From positions 12,592,530 to 12,656,529 of the forward strand of contig NC_087069.1 of NCBI RefSeq assembly GCF_963678635.1: DNA of 64,000 nucleotides, in the 5' to 3' direction. Numbering within the stretch: the stretch's first letter is position 1; each line of letters opens with the position of its first letter. The notes below the pieces were generated by a model, which was not told where the DNA came from, did no database searches, and saw nothing but the letters and a program-made list of their open reading frames with translations. The stretch comes from Symsagittifera roscoffensis (lineage: Eukaryota > Xenacoelomorpha > Acoela > Convolutidae). The translations under genes and the position numbers were made by a program. This document shows positions 1-12,100 of the stretch, piece after piece.

Positions 1-1290
1 CATGATTCGACCCTGTTTGATTCATGATTCGAGTTTGTTCGATTCATGATTCGACCCTGTTCGACTTATAGTTCGACCCCGTTCGAATCATGATTCGACT
101 CTGTTCGACCCGTGATTCGACTTTGTTCGACTATAGTGTTCGTTCGATGTGATTCGACCCTCTTCGACTCATGATTGACCCTGTTTGACCCATGATGCGA
201 CCGTGTTCGATTCAAGGTTCAACCCTGTTTGACTCATGGTTCGACCCAACACTCGAGCTTGTTCGATTCATGATTACACTCTGTTCGAATCATGATTCGA
301 CCCTGTTCGACTCATGATTCGACACTGTTCGACTCAAGGTTCGACCTTGTTCGACTCATGATTCGACCCTGTTCGTCCCATGATTCGACCGTGTTCGATT
401 CATGGTTCGACCCTGTTCGACTCATGATTCGACCCTGTTCGAGCTAGTTCGATTCATGATTCGACCCTGTTCGACTCTATCGATCTTGTTCGACTCATGA
501 TTTGACCCTGTTCGACTCATGATTCGACTTTGTTCGACTCTATCGACCCTGTTCGAATCAAGATTCGACCCTGTTCGACTCATGATTGGACTTTGTTTGA
601 CTATAGTGTTCGTTCGACCGTGATTCGACCCTGTTCGACTCATGATTCGACACTGTTCCAACCATGATTCGACCTTGTTCCACTCAAGGTTTGACCTTGT
701 TCCACCCATGATGCGACCGTGTTCGATTCAAGGTTCAACCCTGTTCGACTCATGGTTCGACCCTGTTCGACCCAAGACTCGAGCTTGTTCGATTCATGAT
801 TAGACTCTGTTCGACTCATGATTCGACCCTGTTCGACTCTATCGACCCTGTTCGACTCATGATTCGACACTGTTCAACTCATGATTCGACCGTATTCGAC
901 TCAAGGTTCGACCTTGTTTGACTCATGATTCGACCCTGTTCGACCCATGATGCGACCGTGTTCAATTCATGGTTCGACCCTGTTCGACTCATGATTCGAC
1001 CCTGTTCGACCCTTGACTCGAGCTTGTTCGATTCATGGTTCGACCCTGATCGACTCATGATTCGACCCTGTTCGACCCATGATTCGAGCTTGTTCGATTC
1101 ATGATTCGACTCATGATTCGACCCTGTTCGACGCTATCGACCTTGTTCGACTCATGATTCGACCCTGTTCGACTCATGATTCGACTTTGTTTGAATCTAC
1201 CGACCCGGTTCGACCCATGATTTGACCCTGTTTGTCTCATGATTCGACTTTGTTCGACTATTGTGTTCGTTCGACCGTATTAATTCGCAA
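1..1290. repeat. 22-bp minisatellite
   Basis: Tandem array of a 22-bp unit, roughly GTTCGACTCATGATTCGACC plus CT, with many point variants and a TCGA core in nearly every unit. It starts outside the window and decays near 1275-1345. A distinctive variant (TATAGTGTTCGTTCGA and close forms) recurs near 132, 602 and 1258, and a CCCATGATGCGACCGTGTTC variant near 189, 706 and 946, so a loose higher-order structure of about 0.5 kb is present. Open frames crossing it are by-products of the repeat. Confidence 0.95.
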
Positions 1291-1809
1291 AAACAAATTG
1301 GACTCCGTTCGGCCGTGTCAGTCGAATCATCAGTCGAACACCTCAGCCCGGGTCACTTAAATTTGATCAATTTCGAGTAAGACCCACCATTTCAAAATTG
1401 CTATACAAGAGCCTTGACCACCTAGCCACATGATCTGGGGACTAATAGTTGTAGTAACCCAATTCATTGTAGCATTTTTGTAAGAAATAAAATTTGGCTT
1501 TGTTTTGCTATGGCTCTTGCTTATACTAGATTTATATCCAGTTTCAACGGCCTTTTTTGGGTACAAGTATTGTAAAAAGTCGAAAAGTCCTAGCAATAAT
1601 TTGTTATGCAGAACCAAAACAAATCAAATATAAACATATTAGAGCTACATGCAATCATTATTTCAAGAGTCGTTTAATTTAGTAGCAATGGATTGTTAAA
1701 ATCTAATCACAACAGAGGTTTTTGAAGATTTATTTGAATGCTTTTCTAATAGCTTTAACTTATTCAACTTAGATGTAACTTGTTAAAAAACGATGTCTAT
1801 TTTAAGGTC

Positions 1810-2290
1810 TTGTTGAACGAAGGCAAACTCCACTTTTGAATATCAAAAGTGTAAAAATCGCAAAAAACGTGATGGATTTCTAGCTTCGAAAAAAAGTTGT
1901 TTTGCAGAATTTCCAGCGGAATGAAATTTTTGGTTATCGACCCAGTGAATATAATCTAAAAAGTGTCTAATATAATTAGTTGAAGTTCAAAGAGCCTTAA
2001 AGGTGACTATTTGCATACTTTCAAGTTCGAAAGCTGAGGCTTTTTTCAAAAAACGAAGCTGTCTTTTTCCCATTGAATAAAAGTTTTTGTTTTCGATCCA
2101 GTTTTCCCATTCAATTTGAGTGAATATAATCAAAAAAGTGTCTTATTTAATTAGTTCTTGAATTTCATAGAGCTTCAAAGGTGACTATTTGTATACTTTC
2201 AATTTCGAAAGCTTACGTTTTTTCAAACAACGAAGCTGTTTTTTCCTGTTTCTTTGCTTTCCTTGATTCGTTTCCAATTGTCTGTTTATT
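1810..2290 (+). repeat. Interspersed ~450-bp repeat, copy 1
   Basis: Starts with a GCAAACTCCACT / CAAAAGTGTAAAA block, continues through CCAGT...AATATAATC(A/T)AAAAAGTGTCT and CAAAGGTGACTATTTG, and closes with TTTTCCAATTGTCTGTTT. The central part is present twice in tandem (about 1905-2060 and 2090-2240). The same ordered blocks recur at 6600-6990, 7480-8060 and 13060-13430, always in this orientation. Confidence 0.7.
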
Positions 2291-4489
2291 CACAGCAAAG
2301 ATAGAAACAAGAAGCAGTTGCACAAAGCTAACAATCTAGGATTGTGCATCAGAAAAAGAGGATTCAAGTTGTGTCAAAAAGCTTTTTTCGCTAAATTGAT
2401 TAAGATGTTTTCAAACTTTAAGCGATAAAAAAAAACCAACAAGCACAGATGAGACCACTGTGTAGAGTGTGGTACGGCACTCAAAAATTGAATTCCGGAT
2501 ATATTTTCCGTAACCCGACTCAGTGCAACGTTTTCGGTCATTCCATTTACAAAAAGATTGCTCACGTGTCAGTATAATTGCGAAAATTTTGCTAGAAAGG
2601 TTGACCAGTAACCAAGTTACTAATTACTGCAGCTTAGAAGATTGTATCTGAAAATGGCATTTTTGGTCAATTTGAATGGGGCTGATTGTTTGATGATTCA
2701 GTTACTCCAAACCGCTTGTTAGATTAGCGAACAGGTTTTTTTGATGGCCTAGAATATTGCCGAATCTATTTTACTTTTTTTTTTTTTTTCAAATCAAAAG
2801 TTTCCAGTCTTTTTAGTAATTCCAATAAAAATCTAATTAGTTGCCTATGTTTTAAATACCAATTTTTTTAAATACCAATTTTTTTTTACTTGAGCGAGTA
2901 TGAGAGCCAGTATCTTTCAAATAAAGTCAAAAAATCTCAGCATGACATTTTATTTTACATTAACATATCTCAAAATAACTATAATGTTTGTGCTTGACGA
3001 AGTGTTTTTTAAATGAGCCTTTAATTCAGACCTTGAAAATGCTTTTGACAGTTAGTTTTTTCATATTAAAAAAATTTGATTGAAAAAATGAGAACAACGA
3101 TGTTGTTGATTGGAAAGTTTGACATGATATTTTGAGTTTTCAACTGTTCAGCTAAATAGTTCTATTCGTGCTATCAAGTACCAATCAAGTAGCTACAATA
3201 AAGAACCAATTATAAGATAAAAGTCATTTTTGATAAATTTTCCCTTTTTTGTACAATTTTAATGTTCTAACTCACAAGTGATTTTGCTGAGGCTGTAAAT
3301 TACATACAACTGACTAAAACATCGCAAAACATAACAGTCATTTTACACTATTTTCTTAAGAAGCAGAAATGGTCATAAGGCTTGAACTAGTTTTTGGAGT
3401 TTGTTCAAGTATAGTTTACATAAGCAACTCGTTTTATTGTTTTAGAATCTTTTGCACTGATAACAGGAACCTGTATGTGGAATGGCTTATTAAAACTGTA
3501 CTTCATGATTTCCGTACAAACCATTTTTCTGTTTTAACTTGCTGTACTCTACAAAATACAACTGTTGGACAGCTGGTCATTAATTGGTTCTTAAATAGGT
3601 TTCAGTTTGAAAACAATTGCAAGAATTTCAGCATTTTGTACAACAGTAATTCCAATTTACTTTTTACTACTGCTTCAACCAGAGTATACCACGGATGACT
3701 TGATGATTCTTTCCCCATGTGTCAGTTCTTTTTTAGAAAAATTTTCGCTTGCTTGTGAGACTTTGGAGACAAGCAAAGCTCCATATGCTTGTTTAATTCT
3801 TGGAAGTTTCAACATAGCTTTTGATTGAATTATTAAGTCATCAGTTTCCTCTTGCTCGCGTTCATTTCCAATAGTTTTTTGTTCAAATTCAAAAATGTGC
3901 ACCTCAATAGAATTATGGTTTGAATGGAATGATAGTTTGATTAGAACAATTTGAAAAAAATTGTGAACTATAAGATTTAATAAAAATTGCAGTTCTCAGC
4001 AAACATCAAGCCTCCAAAAAAGAACCAGTTCCGTGGTTTCACTCAAATTATAGTTGATATAGCAATTTTTTTCATACCTTCAATGTCTTGCACAGAAGGA
4101 GGCAAATATGAGTGTAGCGTGATTTTGCTATTACGCTGAGTTATGATATTTAAGGACGCTCAAAGGAGATCAGATACTCAGGGGCATCTTGATTACTCAT
4201 TTCCAAGCGACCAATACACTTGTCAACCTTAAGGAATTGCTTTGCTGCTTTTAATAGATATTGGTACCCATTTTATTTGGATCCAAGCCAAAATGCATTA
4301 CCGTTAGTTTGTTCTGATGTCACACAAAAACTTAGAAACCTGACAAAAATGACAACTTTCCTAAAATTTAAATGCTGAAAAATCGTATTTTATGTCACGG
4401 CAAATACCAAAGGTACAACGTTGAGAATAAATGAGATTAAGTTTTTAATGTACACCAACTGAACCTAATTTTTGTCAATCCAGTACGAT

Positions 4490-4985
4490 GCCAAACTGTG
4501 CGCTGGATAGGCGCACAATTTGGTGTCTTTAATTTCTTGGATTCCAAAGATAAGCATTTAAACTTGTTCCAAAAAGTAAGTGGATTTCACCTACAAAATT
4601 TCTGTGGAATTCGCGTACAATCACTTTGTCCCTAAATATAATTATCACTAAATTTTGTCCTTATTTGTTTTTTTGCGGATTCGGCAACAAGCGAATATCG
4701 CTGGTTGTTTTGGATTCTACAACTGTAAGCGTGTTCCGCAGGAAGTAAGTGGATTCCACAAACTAGAATCCGCAAAGTAGAATCCGCAAATTTTGCAAGC
4801 GGAACCCACAAATTCAAGCGAATTTCCCAAAGTGTAAGATGATTCCGCTTAAAATTTGCGTATTTCGCTTCTAGTTGCGAATACCACAACAGCTCAATTA
4901 CTATACTTATTTTTTATTTGTTTGTCGACTCCACAAACCGTTCCGGAATCCGGAAATACCATTGCAGATTCGCAAACTCGCCTAT
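4490..4985. repeat. Degenerate GAATCCGC-rich repeat
   Basis: The words GAATCCGC, GATTCCGC, GCGGATTC and GTGGATTCCAC recur about ten times in both orientations between 4597 and 4975, for example at 4671, 4759, 4773 and 4846. This looks like an eroded tandem or palindromic repeat, perhaps a remnant of a non-autonomous element. No clean unit or target-site duplication can be fixed by eye. Confidence 0.45.
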
Positions 4986-5183
4986 TTTGGAGCGATTTTA
5001 TGCTTTACAATGTTTTAGCAATTTGATTTTGTAATCCAAAACAGCACTTCAAAGAAAATCAAAATTAGGTTACATTTCAGAAACTGCACAGATTTGGCCT
5101 CGCAATATCTGTACTTTTTTTTAGAAACTAAAACCAAATATAATCCATTGATCCACTCTTTGACTCGCGGTTTTGTGTTTAAG

Positions 5184-6124
5184 GAACCAATCAAGTCACG
5201 AAAACCCAAGTGAAATTGCAATTCTAATAGACGAAATTTATTCAGAAGAGGAAGCTTTGGCACTTTCGAAGTTTCTAGGGCTCTCTAACGTTATCTGGGC
5301 TGTAGCTGTGGAAACTGGCCACTTTGTTAGCCAATTAGATCTATCAACGCACCTGTCACAGTTTAAACGGGAAACGTTACATGTACTGTTCAGAAACTCA
5401 CGACACATTTGTGACACTTCGCACAAATTTATCGAATCCAATGCTGGTCGAGTTTTTACAGATAATAAAGACGTCATCGCCGGATGTTTTCAGTCCTCTC
5501 AGCCAGCAATTAGACTGGAATATTTACAGTTGTCAGATCAATTGAATTTATTGAATGCACCAGCCACAACAAACTTCTTGTATCATCATAGAAATACAGA
5601 TTTTTTCATGGTTTTATTCACAATGAAAGAAAACAGTGATCGCTATGAGAATGCTAAATTTTTTGAAACAGCGAATGTAGACGAGAAAAAATTTGTAATA
5701 ATAGATGAAACGAAGGTCGATCCACGTCAACTCCCATTCACGGGCACCGAGTTCCAATCAGTTTTGATACTGGTTGAGGCGTTTACCTCTCTTAGTGCTA
5801 TAAATTTAGCAATCACAAGAGCTCAATTTGAAGTCGACATTATAGCCACGGAAACACTGAAAGCAGATAAAAAGTGGCTCGATTATGTCCAACGTCTTAT
5901 TGGGATCGAGTCTAACTACTGGAATTTCATGAGAGGCGATAGCCCTATCGTTTCCTACTGGCTAAGCCCCCAAGAACGAAGTGATGCGGATTACAATTGG
6001 CTGCAGAAAAGAGTTGAACGAGATTGGAGTGAAAAAACTTTACTTCATTTGCGGGAAATTCATGACCTGGAAACTGTGCTTTCAGTTGCCGTCGCTGCAT
6101 CAGCTTGGAAACTTTTCTGTCCAG
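5184..6124 (+). CDS. Exon 1 in window: helicase C-terminal-like module
   Basis: The open frame runs from an acceptor (TTTGTGTTTAAG before 5184, or TTCTAATAG before 5231) to the donor CCAG|GTGAAATTTT at 6125. It reads AILIDEIYSEEE near 5215 (Walker B/DE-box-like), GTEFQSVLIL near 5742 (motif V-like) and INLAITRAQFEVDII near 5799 (motif VI-like, compare xxVAxTRAR of UvrD/Rep-type helicases). The first in-frame ATG is internal, so translation is not expected to begin here. Many key positions are altered (no Gln in motif II), so helicase activity is uncertain. Confidence 0.75.
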
Positions 6125-9100
6125 GTGAAATTTTTCTTTTCTCCCTTCGTATGTCAAATATTTCTGTGTATGTGTTTCAGAGATGAAATTTTCCAATTTT
6201 GGTATCATATCGGTACAAAGAAGTGTAGAAACATAAAATATTGAAAAAAAAAATTCAATTAGTAAAACTCGTATTTTTTCATCTTGGCGTATTTTAGCAT
6301 CTTATTTGGAAAGCAGTTTTTTATTTGGAGCAGAGAAATTTGAGACACATTGCAATTTTTTTCTCAGTTGAGGTTTAAAAAAAGCAAGAACTTTTTTTGC
6401 AGTTCTCAATGATGCAAGTTTTACTGGCTATTACTAACTTTCCACTGTGATTTTTTAGTTTTATATTAGAAACTGTTTTTAAGAGTTAACGAACATAATT
6501 CGTACGCTTAGACAGGATGTTTTGTTTTTCAGAAGTCAAAATTTACAGAATCTAATTTTTCGCTGATTGACTTTTGATATATTTTTCAGTTCAAATGATT
6601 CAATATATTTGCTTTATTAAAAGAAGGGGAAACTTAGTTACGAAACAGCAAGTTTTTAAAAACTATAAAAATATTGATCGAATTCTTGTTTCAAAAGTGA
6701 AATTAATTTTCAGATTTCCAAACAAATAAGTTTACTGATCCAGTTTTCTCTAACTGGGTTAATTTCATCAAAAAAAAATGGCAAAATTGGTCTAAAACTT
6801 CAAATAGCATTAAGGTCAAATGTTTTATTTCATTGAAATTCGAAAGTTAAGAAGTTTGAGATTCATTGGCTCTCTTAGAACTGTCTCTTGGCTAAATTTT
6901 GAATTGATTAATGAAATGATCAGATTAGCGTTTTTTCGAGTTATTTTAAACTCTTTGCTGAGTTATGCTTTTTTCACGATAAAACGAAACAGGGATACTG
7001 GAAAAGTTGGCCGTTTGAAAAGTTGTGCCGCATCAACTAAAGAGTTTTTTCTGCCTTGACGTTTTTTTGGAACAACTGATGTTTCTCTTCCATCCATAAG
7101 CTTCAATTGTCTGACCGATTGTAGCTGATTTATTTTACGAGTGAAAACAAAACAGGGTATGTTTTTGTATATTTTTCAACCACTGAGAACAAATTTAACC
7201 TATATTTTGTTCCTTTTTAATAAAGAACCAACTAATTTCCTTTTTACCCTGTTTTGCTCGATAACTTTAAACTTTTTTGTTTTTTCAACCGCACTTCATC
7301 TTCTTGAGGATTATTGATGCAGTGACCCACTCTCTTTCGGAATTAACGGCTCAGGTAATTCCATGTTTTTTGAAGCTAAATGATTTCTGAGTACTACGTA
7401 TCATCTTGTTTCAGATATTTGTTCCAGGTTTGTTTTAAGAGTCAGTTTTAAGACTCTTATATAGGTCGCGATGATTTTGATTTTTTTTCTGAAAAATTTG
7501 TTCACGGTCAAATTTTATTTTTCGCAGTTTGACTTTTCCTTTTTTGATGTTCAGTTCATTACTTTTGTTAAAAGGAAAGCAAACTCCACTATCGAACAGC
7601 AAAAGTGTAAAAGCCACGAAAAATGGGATCGACTTTTGATTTGAAAATGGAAATTATTAATCAGATTTTCCAGTGAAATAAAAGTTATACGTATTCATCT
7701 AGTTTTCTCAAACTGGGTTAATTTTAACAAAAAAGTGTCTATCATTAATTTTTCTACAAAATCATGTGGAATGTAATTATCGAATATCCCAGCCAAATAA
7801 AAATTTAACCAACCCAATTTTCTCAAGTTGGTTTAGTTTTTATCAAAAAAGCGTTTTATCAAAAAAAATTTACCGAAAAATTCATATTTCATAAATTGTT
7901 TGATTTCACGCCATCTATATTTCTCTTTTATATTCGAAAGTTCGAAAAATTATATTAACATCCATTTTTTGTTTATTTGCGTTCATTGACACTTTTCCAA
8001 CTGTCTGTTGGCTATGTTTCGAAATTGCCTTCCCAAAAGATTGTTAATGAATTGATTTTTGAACACAATTCTGGACTTTTTTATGCTAAAGTCGCAAAAG
8101 ATATTCAAATTGACATAAAGATTTTTAAATAGCTTGCAATTTTAAATCTAGAAAGACCAGGTTTCTGTTTTGTCGTCCCAAAATCAACAATCTTGTGGCG
8201 AATTAATATCTCTTTCATACCAGGTCGTACACCAAAAAAATTAATCTATCAAAAAATTATTGTTCACTAATTAATCACTAACTGTCATCATAATCCAACA
8301 TTTTAGCCGTAATTACTCTAGCGAACAAAATGAGCGTAGTGAAATAGTACGACTTGTATTTTTTCCAACCTAAGCTGCAAATATTTGTGCCTCTTCTGAA
8401 ACACCTTTACAATTTTTTGATAGCTTGAAAGCATAAGCTTTGTCATTCGATTAGTAATAAGTGAACACCGTTGATGCATTTCTCATTGTTCAATTGAACC
8501 AAAAAAAGCTGTTTGCTTAAAAACATTAGTTCAATTTTAAAAACTCAGTTTTAGAAATTTTCCAACTCGATATTTTTGCAATATTTTTGAAATGCAAAAT
8601 TTATACATATTTTGGCTTTATGCTTTCCACTTTTTAACATGCAAAGTTAGCGCAGATGCCTTCAGTGTATTTTATTCCAAACCAATTCATGCAAATTGTT
8701 CTGCATTGGCAATCTATTAGCATATGTAGCTGTAGTGTTTGTCGATCGTTAAGTTTTCGTGGCCGAGCGGGCAAGGCGCGAGACTCCGTATCTCGAGGTT
8801 GCAGTGTCGAATCCGATATGTTGAAAAAGTCACTAATTCGAAGCTTAATTCTTAATATTGAGGTTTAGTTTCATTCTAGGCTTATATTGTATTTCACTTT
8901 ACAAAGCTGTTTCGTTTTTCGTCTTCTCGCTGGTGCTGGCTTTGCCTCTGTATTAAAACTTAGGCACTTTTTTCAACGTTTAAAGGCACCAAACATAACT
9001 TAAAATGGTACGCAAAAATTGGATGCAGATTGCATAATATAAGCAAAAAATATATATAATCCAAATACTTATAATTCGTTTTTCTGTTTTAGACATTAAT

Positions 9101-12100
9101 AACCCATCTCTACTCTCGTCAGATGTACTAGAACGTATGACTTCAAACAGGCGCACACTATTCCTTTTTTTTCACGCATTAAGAAGTGGTGAAAACTCCA
9201 AAATTCTTTTTTCGCTGAAAATTCTCAAGTCCTACAGCTTCTATAAACTTGAATTGGAAATAACTGGTACGTATCAATCTAGGCCTCTATCGTCGTTACT
9301 GCCTGATCGAACGAACTCAATTTATGAGGAAATTGTACTGTTTTTTCTTTTGTTGATATGCGACAAGAGAATCCGAGGAAAGCTTGTGCTGGATCAAATA
9401 AACTCTTGGATCGAATCTCTCAAAATAATTCCAAATTTTAAAGGCATGCAAACGTATGAAATTGATGAATGTGCACAAATCATCTTCGACTTGCCAAAGT
9501 TTGAATCAGTTTCTAACAGTGAAGAATATTATCAAATTATTGCAAGTTATTTTGACGGAACAGGACTACTGCATAGAGCCATTCAGAGCTGGAACGGATC
9601 AGTGGCCTATAATCTGGTAAATTTCCTGTCAGATTCAAGTAAATACAAGTTTCTTGAATGGGAAATGAAGCAGCTTCTCCTCACACATGAATCTTTTTCA
9701 CATATTGCTCCTGAAATTCTTCCCCATATATCAGAGTTTACTTTGTTCTACAGTGGTTTTGGTTGGTACCCCGAACCTGATTCTTTCGAAGAAGGACAAC
9801 AAGTCTTTCAGTTTACGTTTCAGTGCTTCTTGGGTTTCCGAAAGTCAATACCACTAAGTTTGAGAGACCGAAATCAATATGTCGACTTTCTTAGAAAGCA
9901 TGAGTGGAACAAAGGGTTACTCTACAAAGCCTGTGAAACTGGAAAGCATGCAAATATCAATTGGGCAATTAAATTCCTAAAAAAATTTATGGAGCCCAGC
10001 TTGATATGGGAAATTGAACCTCTTGATTATGGTAAAGATACCATTGTAACAGCGCTGATGTCATCAGGTTCTAACGAACGAGACATCTACCGCGAACTGT
10101 TACAGTTCATAGCAGAAAGAGTACCTTTTCGTCTTCTGTGGGACCACTTTAATTCCGAAAACTGCCCCATATCATGGATTGCCAAAAGCCAGTTAACCGA
10201 AACAGAGAAATTCATGTTCAATCGCGAATTCATACAATATTACACCCTGTATGAAATCGTACAAGAAATTTTTTTGAGGTACAATAGTTGTGATGCGATA
10301 CGACTCTGTGAAATTTTAAAGAATAATAAAATTGGCCAAATTTACCGGCTCGAAAGCATCCTCTCCTCAGATCGAAACCAGTTGTTCACAGACTATGAAG
10401 CAAGGTTCAGGAGATTTCTTGTTTGTTTCATTCAGTATCTGTTGAGAAACTTGCCAAATGACATTTCCACTGAAAAAATCAACAAAACGAATAAAAACTT
10501 TCCAATGAGTTGCGTATTTGACCTCATACATAGAATTGAAACAACTTCCGATATTCCCGTGAACAAAATTGTTGAAGCTCAATCGGCAGAAATTGAATCG
10601 ATTGAAAAAATTTGTTCGACTACAGTCCAACAAATGGATTTTTTTGAAAACCTTAAAAATCTTTCCACCACCACTGTATCTTCAGATCTGCTTTGTCAGT
10701 ATACTAGTCAACTCGGTCTACAAAAAGGCATTTTAAACGCAGCATGGTCAACCGCAAATGTGAATTTCGTGTTTGGATGCATCCGGAATCTTCTTCAGTT
10801 TCCCAATATTCTCCTTCTTGAGCTTATGCTATTCAACAACAGCTATATAGACGTTAGTTCCGAGCTCCAAGGTCAATCTACAAGCGAAAAAATTAGGATC
10901 ACATTTGAAACATTGTTTCATTGCCAAGAAGGATGCCAGCCAATCAATTTCATCTTTGACGCTGCAGAATTAGAAAGTTGTTTGAATCTAAGTCTGAAGT
11001 GGAACAGCTACAATTTTTTGGTCCTATTATTGTATCCCAGCTCATCGAAACTCTCGTTTACACAGTACATCGGCTATGATCCAGATCTATATTATTACGA
11101 TAAAATACATAAGCACGAACAATGCCTGAGGTCTAAATTTTACAATAGAGGGTTAATTTACCGAGCGTGCGAGACACTGCAGCCTGATAATATCAAATGG
11201 GCTATTGATTTCCTCGGTTCAATAGACAAGTGCTTGGTTGAGACTGAAATGATCAAAATTTATGAGACTAAAGATGCTTCTTTGACCAATATGCTGATAC
11301 CATATGGGTCCCCTACTCAAACAACAGATGCAGATGCAGGTAAAAGTTTTGACTGTTGAGATTTCTCCCAAAAAATGTTTGCTTTTTGAACATTTTTCAA
11401 ATGCTCAATTCGTCTACAGAAAAGACGCCCAAAGGCCACTGTTTTTGATTTTGGATTTGTTACGAAAATGGAAAGATTATATTTTGTTGGACCTGAAACT
11501 ACAGTAGCAATCCTGGTTTTTGAGTTTTGAACTTGATGTTCCTAAAGTACTTGTTTTCGAACAGCTCTCAAATGCGTCCTAAAGCTACTTCATATCTTTT
11601 CATGTTAAAACATTCGATTAAGTATGTTATTCTTAATCATTCAAAGCAAAGCCAACGTTTAACATTTTAATCTTGCTCGTTTTAGAACCATGCAAATATG
11701 ACATGAAGAAGCAGAAGACGTTTTCAGAAACGTTTTACTTGAATAATAACGAGAAAACAATTTTCGTTCAATTCGAGAATGTGGACTCAATCTACCAGTC
11801 AGATTTGATTGAAATCTACTTCCCGGAGAACTGCCTCATCGGAGAGCGAGAACTAGCGATTGAAGTAACCATTCCGGATGAAATTAACAGATTAGAAAGC
11901 TGGGAAAAACTGATCACTCCCGTTGTTTTCATTTCTGCGCAAAAACATGTTACTTTTCTTCGAAAAGTGATTGTTAAACTTCCATACAAGGGAAATTACG
12001 CAGATTGTTCAGTAGCCAAAACAGTGGCTACCGATGAAAAAGAGCTTGAAGTTGGCGAAAATCATATTAGCGTCAGTTCATTCCATTTTTCGCCAGTTGC

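Larger units (their letters stand above)
1291..5183. other. AT-rich stretch without a supported gene
   Basis: No frame here shows recognisable protein similarity. Two overlapping + frames at 3369-3828 and a - frame at 3675-3902 are open for 70-110 codons but look like chance AT-rich frames. The stretch holds one copy of the interspersed repeat (1810-2290), a poly-T run near 2766-2790 and a degenerate GAATCCGC-rich repeat at 4490-4985. It may be intergenic or an intron of the gene that follows, since that gene lacks its 5' part. Confidence 0.6.
6125..9092 (+). other. Intron 1 of the helicase-ZU5 gene
   Basis: A 2,968-bp AT-rich interval between matched donor and acceptor. It holds two copies of the interspersed repeat (6600-6990 and 7480-8060) and a tRNA-like relic near 8753-8824. 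No other coding segment is evident. Confidence 0.65.

Noticed and set aside
422-1240. Repetitive minus-strand peptides (RTGSNHESNK type)
   Set aside because: By-product of the 22-bp minisatellite.
1-1290. CRISPR array
   Set aside because: No constant repeat with unique spacers; units are contiguous 22-mers.
3369-3902. Overlapping frames of 73-109 codons left of the host gene
   Set aside because: Composition matches introns, no splice context or recognisable domain.
8753-8824. Functional tRNA gene
   Set aside because: T stem and acceptor stem do not pair.
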